A DNA stretch of 64,000 bases, taken from positions 1,178,001 to 1,242,000 of the forward strand of contig NZ_JAANAT010000001.1 in the NCBI RefSeq assembly GCF_011089895.1, written 5' to 3'. The stretch comes from Mucilaginibacter inviolabilis (GTDB lineage: Bacteria; Bacteroidota; Bacteroidia; Sphingobacteriales; Sphingobacteriaceae). Below the pieces are notes generated by a model. That model searched no databases, was not told the DNA's origin, and was given only the letters and a program-made list of their open reading frames with translations. Positions 8,056 through 17,733 of the stretch are shown here, one piece after another. The translations under genes and the position numbers were made by a program. Numbering within the stretch: the first letter of the stretch is position 1; each line of letters starts with the position of its first letter.

Positions 8056-10428
8056 TTATTCGCTTCTTAAACTTTTTACGGGATTAGTTATTGCAGCTTT
8101 AATAGCCTGGAAGCTGATGGTTAACAGTGTAATGACTATTGCCGCCACAGCTGAAATAAGGAAAACGCCAGGGCCAATACTTATACGATAATCATATTTT
8201 TGTAGCCAGTTTTGCAAAAAGTATAAAGCCAGCGGCGATGCGATAACACAACTGATAATAACCAACAAGACAAAATCTTTCGAGAGCAGGAACCATAATT
8301 GGCTTACCGTTGCCCCTAAAACCTTACGCACACCAATTTCTTTGGTGCGTTGCTCTGCTATATAAGCGGCCAGTCCAAATAAACCCAGGCATGATATAAA
8401 AATGGCCAGACCTGCAAATATGCCTGATAACTTTCCTATTAATACTTCCTGACTGAACTTGCGATTGTAATCGTCATCAACAAACCGATAGGTGAAAGGA
8501 TACGCTGGATTATATTTAGAAAATATCTGCCCGATTTTTTCAACGGCGTTATGAGGGTTTACATTTGGAGAAAGCCGATAGATGATATTATCCTGCGGAA
8601 AAGTGCTATAAACAAACATGGTTGGATCTGCTTTGGCGAACGGTGAGATCATTAAGGCATCTTTCATCACACCAACGATCTTCATTTTGTTTCCATTATA
8701 TTGTATAATTTGGCTGAGCGGTTCCTTTAATCTTAAGCGTTTAACAGCGGCCTCATTAAATATCAGATTTAAAGTATCTGAAGCAACGCCGGTATATTCC
8801 CTACCTTCTTTAACATGCATGCCCAAGGTTTTAAAATAATCACTGGTGATAAAAACGACTCCCATTTCAACAGTTTCACCCGCCAATTTACCCGGCCAGT
8901 GATCAATATTATTATGTAAATAAATATCAGTAGCCGGACTGGAAGCTTGGGTTATACTTTGAACAACACCACTTTGTAACAATTCATCTTTTAATGCCGG
9001 ATAGTTTTTACCCAGGTCACTATTAGAATTGGTTGTCATCAAACTATTAATATTATAGCCGGAAGGCCGGTTTCGTGCGTATTGGATCTGTCTGTAAATG
9101 ACTATGGTACCGATGATAAGTGCAATAGAACAACTAAACTGCATTACTACCAGTATCTTTCTTGACAATGAAGCGGAACGCCCTGCCTGTATTGTCCCCT
9201 TTAAAACTTTTACGGGGTTAAATGACGATAAATAAAATGCGGGTCTGCTCCCGGCAATAAGCGCAGTAAGTAATACACAGCCAATAGCTATTAACCAAAA
9301 AGCGATATTTTGAAAAGGTATGCCAATAGTCGTGCCCGTAAGAGCATTAAAAGGTGCTAATGCTATTTGTACAAACAGTAACGAAAACAAGAATGCTATA
9401 AATGTAATGATGGTTGATTCGGTCAAAAACTGAAAAATCAAATGCTTACGTTGTGAGCCGATAGCTTTCCTGATACCAACTTCCCGGGCACGTTTTTCAG
9501 ACCGTGCCGTTGTGAGGTTAATAAAGTTAATACAGGCAATTGCCAGAACCAAAATTCCAATTATACTAAAAATACGCACATACTCAATAAAGCCCCCACT
9601 GGCTACCCCGTTTTTCCAACTATTGTATAAATGCCAGTCATGCATTGGTTGTAAGATAACCTCGGAATTTTTTGCATTGATGTTATTTTCACCTTTTTCC
9701 ATATTTTTTATCTTCGGTGCTAACTGACTATATGAAGCTCCAGCTTTGAGCTTTACATATATCAGAAAAGCATTAGCGCCGAAACTTCCGCTACGCGCCT
9801 GTTTTACATAAGGCTGTGTTGCCTCCATGTATGCAAAGGGGATAAGATACTTAAATTGAAAAGACGAATTACCAGGCAAATCCTGTAGTACACCGGTTAC
9901 TTTTAAATTATCCTTATTATCAACTTTTACTGTTTTGTTTATAACATCTGTAGAACCAAACAGAGCTATTGCAGTAGCTTTTGTCAGTACAATAGAATAC
10001 GGATCTTTAAGTGCATCTTTCATATTTCCCTGAAGCATGGGATATTGAAACATTTTTAAAAAATCGCTTCCTACTTGCGAACCATTTAGATAAAACTTTT
10101 TTTCGCCAACCATTAAGCCGTGGGATCCATTGCCGTCTGTTTCTGCCGCATATTCTATTTCCGGAAAATTATTTCGAAGTGCATCGGCCAGCTTCAGTGA
10201 TGTACTGCTGAAGGTAAGTGTTTCACCATTGCTGTTGAAATTACGCCAAACCTGATATAATTGCCCATAATTCGGTAAAAACCTGTCATATGAATACTCA
10301 TTATTTACCCAAAGGGCAATAAGCAATGCAACCGCCATCCCGGCAGCCAGTCCAAGTATATTTATGGCGCTGTAAACTTTATTACCTACCATATTGCGCC
10401 AGGCTATTTTAAAATAATTTTTGATCAT
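8056..10428 (-). CDS. FtsX/MacB-type ABC permease (permease 13, last of unit III)
   Basis: 790 aa. Architecture used by all thirteen: TM1 at about 19-42; MacB-like periplasmic domain to about 275; three TMs with a cytoplasmic coupling motif near 310 (RAREVGIRKAIGS); a fifth TM near 430; a second periplasmic domain to about 670; and three TMs with a second coupling motif near 700 (RTKEIGVRKVLGA). One polypeptide thus holds two FtsX modules and may act alone as the membrane half of a transporter. It is the close relative of permease 11 (start 15297): both share AINILGLAAGMAVAL, SSFNPVKVLKG and the tail NPVKSLRSE. It carries no ATPase domain of its own, so it must borrow one. It ends at a strong terminator. 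Substrate unknown. Confidence 0.92.
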   Translation of the reverse strand: MIKNYFKIAWRNMVGNKVYSAINILGLAAGMAVALLIALWVNNEYSYDRFLPNYGQLYQVWRNFNSNGETLTFSSTSLKLADALRNNFPEIEYAAETDGNGSHGLMVGEKKFYLNGSQVGSDFLKMFQYPMLQGNMKDALKDPYSIVLTKATAIALFGSTDVINKTVKVDNKDNLKVTGVLQDLPGNSSFQFKYLIPFAYMEATQPYVKQARSGSFGANAFLIYVKLKAGASYSQLAPKIKNMEKGENNINAKNSEVILQPMHDWHLYNSWKNGVASGGFIEYVRIFSIIGILVLAIACINFINLTTARSEKRAREVGIRKAIGSQRKHLIFQFLTESTIITFIAFLFSLLFVQIALAPFNALTGTTIGIPFQNIAFWLIAIGCVLLTALIAGSRPAFYLSSFNPVKVLKGTIQAGRSASLSRKILVVMQFSCSIALIIGTIVIYRQIQYARNRPSGYNINSLMTTNSNSDLGKNYPALKDELLQSGVVQSITQASSPATDIYLHNNIDHWPGKLAGETVEMGVVFITSDYFKTLGMHVKEGREYTGVASDTLNLIFNEAAVKRLRLKEPLSQIIQYNGNKMKIVGVMKDALMISPFAKADPTMFVYSTFPQDNIIYRLSPNVNPHNAVEKIGQIFSKYNPAYPFTYRFVDDDYNRKFSQEVLIGKLSGIFAGLAIFISCLGLFGLAAYIAEQRTKEIGVRKVLGATVSQLWFLLSKDFVLLVIISCVIASPLALYFLQNWLQKYDYRISIGPGVFLISAVAAIVITLLTISFQAIKAAITNPVKSLRSE

Positions 10429-10488
10429 ATTTTACAAATCCGAAAATCTAAGCGTTAAATCCTAAACTATAAAAACTTTTATGCTCTA

Positions 10489-12867
10489 TTATTCACTCCG
10501 TAAACTCTTTACCGGATTAGCCGTTGCTGCCATAACGGAACGGTAGCCTACTGTAATAGAAGCAATAATGAATGTAGACAGGATAGATGCCAGGAAAATG
10601 CCTGGCCCAATGGTTATACGATATTTAAAGTCCTGTAAATAATTGTGCATAGCCCACCATGCTAGTGGCGCGGCAATTACAAAAGCGATAAGTAATAAAT
10701 AAGTAAACTCTTTACCAAACAACCATAATATGTGCGCGGTATCTGCGCCTAATACCTTACGTACTCCTATTTCTTTGGTTTTGCGTACGGCCATAAACGA
10801 TACCAGGCCGTATAAACCCAGGCAACCTATCAATATAGCTATAGCTGCAAATGCCTCAACTAATTTTAGTTGTATATTATCCATCTCGTAAAACTTGCCA
10901 ACACTATCGTCAAGAAACTGGTACGAGTAAAGTTCTTCGGGGAAGGTTTCGTTCCATATTTTTTCAAATGCAGCCAGTGAAGTTTGAGCGTTACGCATAT
11001 TTATCTTAATTGCTAATGTAGAATATGACCGGTAATCTGGCATGATACAAATAGGCGATATTTCAGTATGGAATGAGTAGTTATAAAAATCTTTTACTAC
11101 ACCTACAATAGGTGCTGTAGTTGATCTCCCATTTACAGACAGCATTTTACCGATCACATCCTGAGGTTTAAGGTTAAGCTTTTTTACAAAGGTTTCATTC
11201 ACCAAAAATTCACGTGTAGTGTCTGCCGGAAAAAAGTTACGTCCGGCAACTAACTTCATTCCAAAGGTTGATAAATAATTCTCATCACCTGGTTTGGTAT
11301 TGATACCCCAGTGCTCATCATCGGCCCGGTGATTGAAACGAACATCTGTACTGTTGTTTGATTGAGAAGCGGGTGGTCTGTAACAATAAGATAATTTCTC
11401 AACTCCTTGTACCTCACTAATCCGATTATGCAAAGTACTCAGCTTAGCCTTATCATTCTGAGGCACTGGTAGCAATACAACAGCATCTTTATTAAAACCC
11501 AGATCGGCATTCTGTGAATAATGTAATTGCGACACAATAATTATGGCTCCTATAATCAGCACCTGTGAAATAGAGAATTGTGTAACCACAAGTATGCGTC
11601 GCAATGAAAACCCTCCTACATGTTTTTGTGAGAGCTTACTTTTAAGCGCCAATATAGGTTGAAAACGGGCTAATACTAACCCCGGATATGAGCCGGATAA
11701 AAATACCACCAATACGCTTATCAGTACAATAAACACAGCAAGCTTAGAAAACTCAAATGTCATTTCTGAGTGAAATAAATTATTTATCAGGGGCAGTGCT
11801 ATAAATGATAAGGCTACAGCCAGAATAAGAGCCACCAGGGTAATTAAAGCAGTTTCGGCTATAAACTGCCAGAATAATTGGCGAGGGAGACTACCTAAAA
11901 CCTTTCTTACCCCTATTTCTTTAGCCCGATTCAATGCCTGGGCTGTAGCCAGGTTAACAAAGTTTACACATGCGGTAATGATCAGGAACAGGCCAATGAA
12001 GAATAAAGCCCATAAGTATTTCTTGTCGGCATAACCATCAAGATCGGAATTGAAGTGTATATCTGAAAGAGGCTGTAATTTAAATTTCCATACCTGTAAA
12101 TCATGACCTGTATAATGCTTTTTAACAATAAGTGCCATGGCTTCATTTGCGCTGGTCAACGTAGTTGATGGTTTTAATAGCGTAAACACTTCGCTTCCGC
12201 TAAAAACACCGCCCCAATTATCTTCACGTCGCTTATCAGTATATTCATCCATATTACCATACGAAACATATACCTGTTGTTTACGATCGGTATTGGCGGG
12301 AAAATCTTTCAACACTCCAGTAATCGTAAAATTTACTTTATTATCCAGGCGAATAACTTTCCCTATTGGATTATCATCACCAAAATATTTTCGGGCGGTT
12401 TTTTCCGTTAGTATGGCTTCACCTGGTTTTACCAGTATCGTTTTTTTATCTCCTTTTAATAACGGAAAATTCAGGATACTAAAATAGTCTGGTTCAGTAA
12501 AAGCAACTCCATTTTCTTCATTAAATTTTTTAACCTGATTACCCTGAGTAATGCTGATTAAATTGTCGTGAAAGCTGATGACACGGGCTGTTTTTTCTGC
12601 CAGCGCAAAATCGTTACGAAAGGTTTTTCCCAAAGGTTGCGGCACCCCCTGCGATCTGCCAATGCCATCGTCATGCCATTCCGTATATAAGCGGTAAACT
12701 CTGTCGGGGTTTTTATGAAAATTATCAAAGCTGAGATGATAAGTGATGAGTGTAAAAATCAAAATACCACAGGTAATGCCCAGGGTTAATCCCGCAACAC
12801 TGATAAATGCGTAAGCCTTATTGCGTTTTAAATTGCGCCAGGCTATTTTAATATAGTTTTTGATCAT
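10489..12867 (-). CDS. FtsX/MacB-type ABC permease (permease 12)
   Basis: 792 aa, two FtsX modules. It belongs with permease 9 (start 20151) rather than with its neighbours: both have YRLYTEWH/YHIVLKQT-type first periplasmic openings, an RRxLVVxQFxISQ fifth TM, an Asn/Ser-rich second periplasmic opening (SQSNNSTDVRFNH here), and GLYGLVSFMAV before the second coupling motif, where others have GLFGLAAY. Coupling motifs RAKEIGVRKVLGS and RKTKEIGVRKVLGA are intact. The 60-bp gap to the upstream gene holds no terminator, so it is probably co-transcribed from the promoter at 20.2 kb. Tail NPVKSLRSE. No substrate clue. Confidence 0.92.
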   Translation of the reverse strand: MIKNYIKIAWRNLKRNKAYAFISVAGLTLGITCGILIFTLITYHLSFDNFHKNPDRVYRLYTEWHDDGIGRSQGVPQPLGKTFRNDFALAEKTARVISFHDNLISITQGNQVKKFNEENGVAFTEPDYFSILNFPLLKGDKKTILVKPGEAILTEKTARKYFGDDNPIGKVIRLDNKVNFTITGVLKDFPANTDRKQQVYVSYGNMDEYTDKRREDNWGGVFSGSEVFTLLKPSTTLTSANEAMALIVKKHYTGHDLQVWKFKLQPLSDIHFNSDLDGYADKKYLWALFFIGLFLIITACVNFVNLATAQALNRAKEIGVRKVLGSLPRQLFWQFIAETALITLVALILAVALSFIALPLINNLFHSEMTFEFSKLAVFIVLISVLVVFLSGSYPGLVLARFQPILALKSKLSQKHVGGFSLRRILVVTQFSISQVLIIGAIIIVSQLHYSQNADLGFNKDAVVLLPVPQNDKAKLSTLHNRISEVQGVEKLSYCYRPPASQSNNSTDVRFNHRADDEHWGINTKPGDENYLSTFGMKLVAGRNFFPADTTREFLVNETFVKKLNLKPQDVIGKMLSVNGRSTTAPIVGVVKDFYNYSFHTEISPICIMPDYRSYSTLAIKINMRNAQTSLAAFEKIWNETFPEELYSYQFLDDSVGKFYEMDNIQLKLVEAFAAIAILIGCLGLYGLVSFMAVRKTKEIGVRKVLGADTAHILWLFGKEFTYLLLIAFVIAAPLAWWAMHNYLQDFKYRITIGPGIFLASILSTFIIASITVGYRSVMAATANPVKSLRSE

Positions 12868-12906
12868 AAGGGTAAAATTCTAAACTGACATACTTTTTAT
12901 TTACAA

Positions 12907-15297
12907 TTACTCACTGCGCAAGCTTTTTACGGGGTTAGCTAAAGCTGCTTTTATAGCCTGGAAACTGATAGTTATTAATGTAATTACAATAGCTGCTGCT
13001 GCCGATAATACGAATACTCCCGGGCCAATAGTGATACGATAATCATATTTTTGCAACCAGTGTTGTAGAAAGTAAAATGCTACCGGTGATGCGATAATAC
13101 AGCTTATACCTACCAATAAAATAAAGTCTTTTGACAATAACAGCCACACCTGAGCTACCGACGCCCCCAATACTTTACGTATACCAATTTCCTTTGTTCG
13201 TTGTTCGGCAACGTAAGCAGCTAATCCAAACAAACCAAGGCATGATATTAAAATGGCTAGGCCTGCAAATATTCCTGCCAGTTTACCGACCAGTATTTCC
13301 AGATTAAATTTATGATTGTATTCTTCATCAACAAACTGGTAGATGTACGGATAAGCTGGGTTATAAGAGTCAAATATATTAGTGAGTTTTTTAATGGTCT
13401 CCTGCGTATTGGCATTGGACGATAAACGGTACATGATATTATTGGCTACGTGGCCATGACTAAAAATGGCCGGTTCAACTGGTGTAAACGGCGAGCCCAT
13501 CAAGGCATCTTTTACTACTCCAATAACACGTACAGGTACACTGCTACCATTCCAGCTTACTAATTGATTTATTGGATTTTTCAAACCAATTCTTTTTACA
13601 GCAGCTTCATTAAGTATAACACTGGTAGAATCGGCTGTCCAGCTGTGCGTAAAATCACGGCCTTCTTTAAGGGTCATTCCCAGGGTTTTAAAATAATCAT
13701 CCGATACAAAAACAGCCGCGATATTCACTGCTTCATCGCCGGCACTTTTACCTGGCCATTTATCGAGTGACATATGGCTATATATATTGGTAACCGGGCT
13801 TGAGGCCGCAGCAACGCTTTCTACATACCCGCTCGCCAGTAAGTCGTTTTTTAAAGCATCATATTTTGTATTCAGATCCCCGCTCATGTCAGTCATCATT
13901 AGTCGGGCTGCATTATAGCCTGTTGGTCTGTCTTTGGCGTGTTGTATTTGCTGGTACACAATGATTGTACTGATGATTAGGGCAATAGAGCAGCTGAACT
14001 GCGTTACCACCAATATTTTACGAGGTAGTGATGCCGATTTCCCTTCTTTGATAGAGCCTTTTAAAACCTTCACCGGATTAAATGAGGATAGATAAAATGC
14101 CGGCCTGCTTCCAGCCAGTAAACCGGTTAACAGCACATAAATTAACATGCTGCTCCAAAATATTGGATTGGCATACGGTATACTAATAGCACTGTTAACC
14201 AATGAATTAAAATATGGCAGCGCTAACTGTACAAACAATATCGAAAATAAGAAAGCAATGAAAGTGATCAGCACAGATTCGGCTAAAAATTGGGTGATCA
14301 GGTCGCTACGCTGTGAACCGATTGCTTTTCGCACCCCTACCTCCCTTGCTCTTCGTTCAGAGCGAGCAGTTGACAGGTTCATGAAATTAATACAAGCAAT
14401 CAGTAACACCAATATACCAATGATGCTGAACATCCGGACGTAATCGATAAAACCGCCTACAGCCTTGCCATTTTTAAAATCAGTATACAAGTGCCAATCT
14501 TTTAAAGGATGTAGAATCACTTTTGGTTTTCCTGGCCTCATTTGAGGACTATGTTCATATACCAGATTTTTAATTTTAGGCGCGATTTGTTCAACCGTTA
14601 CACCAGGCTGTAATTCTACAAAAGCATTGAATGAATTATTTGTCCACGTGGTACGGGCGTTTTTCATCCAGTTTTCTGTTTGCTCTTTAAAGTTAAACGG
14701 AGTTAAAAAGGTAAACTGCTTGGTAGCGTTTTTAGGGATATCTTTTATTACACCCGTTACTTTTAAATTCTGCTGGTTATCAATACGGATGAATTTATTT
14801 ATCGGATCGGCATTACCGAATAAAGCTCTGGCAGTTGATTCATTTAAAACAATAGAGTAAGGATCGGTTAATGCATCTTTAGCACTGCCTTTAACAAAAG
14901 GGTATTGAAATATCTTTAAAAAATCAGGGGCAGCTGCACCTCCGTTTAAATAAAGCTTTTTATCGCCAACCACTAAGGAATGCCACTGCCATCCTACCCA
15001 ATCTGTTTCGGCAGCATACTTTATTCCGGGTATCTCTTTTCGCATCACATCAACCAATGGAATAGCCATAGCAGTCTGTGTATGCTCTCCATCGTGCTGA
15101 GTAGTGAAGTTTAATTCAACCTGGTATAACTGTTTATAGTTGGGCAGGAATTTATCAAAAGAATATTCATTCACTACCCACAACCCAATAATGAGCGCAA
15201 CAGCCATACCGGCCGCTAACCCTAATATATTAATGGCGCTATAAACTTTATTGTTGACGATGTTACGCCATGCAATTTTCAAATAGTTCTTGATCAT
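12907..15297 (-). CDS. FtsX/MacB-type ABC permease (permease 11)
   Basis: 796 aa. Near-paralogue of permease 13 along the whole length (INILGLAAGMAVAL; FxNxFLPNYxQLYQV-like first periplasmic opening; second periplasmic segment with SPVTNIY and DKWPGKSAG). The pair is separated by the unrelated-type permease 12, so simple tandem duplication does not explain the order. Coupling motifs RAREVGVRKAIGS and RTKEIGIRKVLGA are both kept, as is the tail NPVKSLRSE. The 39-bp gap to permease 12 and 58-bp gap to permease 10 support co-transcription. Confidence 0.92.
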   Translation of the reverse strand: MIKNYLKIAWRNIVNNKVYSAINILGLAAGMAVALIIGLWVVNEYSFDKFLPNYKQLYQVELNFTTQHDGEHTQTAMAIPLVDVMRKEIPGIKYAAETDWVGWQWHSLVVGDKKLYLNGGAAAPDFLKIFQYPFVKGSAKDALTDPYSIVLNESTARALFGNADPINKFIRIDNQQNLKVTGVIKDIPKNATKQFTFLTPFNFKEQTENWMKNARTTWTNNSFNAFVELQPGVTVEQIAPKIKNLVYEHSPQMRPGKPKVILHPLKDWHLYTDFKNGKAVGGFIDYVRMFSIIGILVLLIACINFMNLSTARSERRAREVGVRKAIGSQRSDLITQFLAESVLITFIAFLFSILFVQLALPYFNSLVNSAISIPYANPIFWSSMLIYVLLTGLLAGSRPAFYLSSFNPVKVLKGSIKEGKSASLPRKILVVTQFSCSIALIISTIIVYQQIQHAKDRPTGYNAARLMMTDMSGDLNTKYDALKNDLLASGYVESVAAASSPVTNIYSHMSLDKWPGKSAGDEAVNIAAVFVSDDYFKTLGMTLKEGRDFTHSWTADSTSVILNEAAVKRIGLKNPINQLVSWNGSSVPVRVIGVVKDALMGSPFTPVEPAIFSHGHVANNIMYRLSSNANTQETIKKLTNIFDSYNPAYPYIYQFVDEEYNHKFNLEILVGKLAGIFAGLAILISCLGLFGLAAYVAEQRTKEIGIRKVLGASVAQVWLLLSKDFILLVGISCIIASPVAFYFLQHWLQKYDYRITIGPGVFVLSAAAAIVITLITISFQAIKAALANPVKSLRSE

Positions 15298-15355
15298 TAT
15301 ATTTTCAATGATGAAAGCTTAAATTTTAATTATAAGAAAGACTTTTAGTAGGATC

Positions 15356-17710
15356 CTATTCATTCCTTAAACTGTTAACCGGATTAGATAAAGCAGCTTT
15401 TATAGCCTGAAAACTGACTGTTGCCAGGGCTATAAACATGGCTAGTATACCTGCAGCCGCAAAAACCATCCAATTTATAGTTATTCGGTATTGATAATTT
15501 TGTAACCAGTTACTCAACGCCCACCAGGCAACCGGGAAAGCAATAAGGCTGGAAATTCCAACTAATTTTAAAAAATCCTTTGAAAGCAGACCAGTTAAAC
15601 CGGCAACAGAAGCACCAAGTACTTTTCTGATCCCGATTTCTTTGATCCTGCGCTCAGCTGTGTATGCTGCCAAGCCAAATAAGCCCAGGCATGATATAAG
15701 TATAGCTAGCGAGGCAAATACACCCGCCAGTTTACCTGTTAAAGCTTCTGTTTTAAATAGCTGATCAAAATCATCATCCATAAATTTGTATTCAAAAGGA
15801 TAACCTGGATTATTGGTCTTAACAATAGCACCAATTTTTACCAGTGCGCTCTGTAAATTCACATTTCTTTTGATACGTATGCTTAATACATCTGTTCCGG
15901 TTGGATTGTTATATAGTAAAAGTGGGGCTCCTGCGGCATACATATCATTATAAAGGAAATCTTTAACTATACCGGCTATCTCATAGCTTTTGTTACTAAC
16001 ATCGCGGATAATTGCTCCTATATGCCCTTGTTTGCCCATTTGTTTGGCAAGCGCCTCATTAATAATTACGCTATTACTATCTAAAGATGAATTAGCATAA
16101 AAATCTCTGCCAGATATTAATTTCATCCCCATAGTCCGTACAAATTGAGGACTCACATTTTCAAAGGAAATAAGCGGATTTTGTGTGGGTTGTTTCCCTT
16201 CCCATGAGTAATTATCGGTATTTTTCCATACCTGTAATACCGGAAAATCGCTTAACGATGCTTCTTCTACAACCCCGCTTTGTTTAAGCTGTTGATAAAC
16301 GCTTTCAAAATGTGCCGAAAGTTTACCTTGTGTATTTACATAAATCAGGTCATTCTTATTATAGCCTAAATCCCTGTTTTTTACATGCTGTATTTGCTGG
16401 TAAATAATGATAGTACCAACAATGAGTATGATAGAAATAGAAAACTGAATAACCACCAATCCTTCCCTGATAAAACCTGCTCCAGCCGGTAATTTCATAC
16501 TTTTTAATACTGTGATTGGATTAAACGACGAAAGATAAAAGGCAGGATAGCTACCTGCCAATAGACCAGTAACAATACCTATGGATACTAAATAAGTAAG
16601 ATGCAGTGGCTCAGAAATATTAATAGACAGCTCTTTTTGAACCAGATTATTAAATGATGGCAGCACAAGATATATAATTCCAATAGCTATAAATACTGCT
16701 ATAAAAGACATTACAATAGCCTCACCAATAAATTGAGCTATCAACTTACCTTTACCTGCGCCCATCACTTTACGTACACCAACTTCCTTGGCCCGTTTCT
16801 CTGACCTGGCGGTTGAAAGGTTCATGAAGTTAATGCAGGCTATAATAAGAATTATAAAAGCGATGATGGAGAATAAACGTACATACTCAATACGCCCACC
16901 ATCCATTTTTCCGTTAACAAAATTATCGTGCAGGTTCCAATCGTTCATGCCAAAAAGAAAACATTCTGTTTGGGTACCGTCATTTTTACTGGCTAAATAA
17001 TGCTGTAATTTTTTATTAACCCCATTAACATTGGCTGATGGCACCAATTCAACATAGGTAAGTGCCCAGTTGGCACCCCATCCGGTCATCCAGGGCATTT
17101 TGTGGTCAATATTGGCTAATGGAGCCAGCCACTGAAATTTAAACGTTGAATTTTTAGGTAAATCTGTAAAAACTCCGGTTACTGTATATTCTTGTTCGTT
17201 ATTTATTTTTAACGTTTTGCCCACAGGATCTGAATCTCCAAAAAACTTTTTGGCCATGGTAGCATTAATCACAACGGAATGCAATTGCTTAAATACGTGG
17301 GTGATATCTCCATGAACAAATGATAACTTCAGCATGGAAAATATTTCTGGATCCGCGTAACTACCTTCTTCAGTAATAGCTTTCTCACCCAGAGAAAACA
17401 AAATATTATCCGTGCCGCCTGTACGGGCAACATTCTTTATTTCGGGCATTTCGGCTTTGATTGCTTTAGCCATAGGGCCTGGCGTTGCATGAAAGGTGGA
17501 TATTTTACCTTCGTAGGTTTGGTTTTCATAAATGGTATACAGGTTATCCCGCTTCTCAAAATTATGGTTGAAGGTCAATTCATCTTGTACCCATAAAAAT
17601 ATGAACGAAGCACAGGCTATACCTATGGCTAAACCGGCAATATTTAAAAAGCTGTAAGCGCGGTTTTTGAGCAAGCTACGCAGGGTGGTTTTAAAATAGT
17701 TACCTATCAT
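15356..17710 (-). CDS. FtsX/MacB-type ABC permease (permease 10)
   Basis: 784 aa, the shortest of the thirteen. N-terminus MIGNYFKTTLRSLLKNRAYS then TM1 AGLAIGIACASFIFLWV. The first periplasmic domain has few close matches to its neighbours (ENQTYEGKISTFHATPGPM); it is nearest to permeases 2 and 3 (shared pattern of a TPxxMAK-type segment and SWGYDWKGK/NYSWEGKQ-like second periplasmic opening). Coupling motifs RAKEVGVRKVMGAGKG and RIKEIGIRKVLGA. Tail NPVNSLRNE, a variant of the common ending. It sits 23 bp after permease 9, clearly in the same unit. Confidence 0.92.
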   Translation of the reverse strand: MIGNYFKTTLRSLLKNRAYSFLNIAGLAIGIACASFIFLWVQDELTFNHNFEKRDNLYTIYENQTYEGKISTFHATPGPMAKAIKAEMPEIKNVARTGGTDNILFSLGEKAITEEGSYADPEIFSMLKLSFVHGDITHVFKQLHSVVINATMAKKFFGDSDPVGKTLKINNEQEYTVTGVFTDLPKNSTFKFQWLAPLANIDHKMPWMTGWGANWALTYVELVPSANVNGVNKKLQHYLASKNDGTQTECFLFGMNDWNLHDNFVNGKMDGGRIEYVRLFSIIAFIILIIACINFMNLSTARSEKRAKEVGVRKVMGAGKGKLIAQFIGEAIVMSFIAVFIAIGIIYLVLPSFNNLVQKELSINISEPLHLTYLVSIGIVTGLLAGSYPAFYLSSFNPITVLKSMKLPAGAGFIREGLVVIQFSISIILIVGTIIIYQQIQHVKNRDLGYNKNDLIYVNTQGKLSAHFESVYQQLKQSGVVEEASLSDFPVLQVWKNTDNYSWEGKQPTQNPLISFENVSPQFVRTMGMKLISGRDFYANSSLDSNSVIINEALAKQMGKQGHIGAIIRDVSNKSYEIAGIVKDFLYNDMYAAGAPLLLYNNPTGTDVLSIRIKRNVNLQSALVKIGAIVKTNNPGYPFEYKFMDDDFDQLFKTEALTGKLAGVFASLAILISCLGLFGLAAYTAERRIKEIGIRKVLGASVAGLTGLLSKDFLKLVGISSLIAFPVAWWALSNWLQNYQYRITINWMVFAAAGILAMFIALATVSFQAIKAALSNPVNSLRNE

Positions 17711-17733
17711 TGCAATTGTTTTAAGTTTTATGG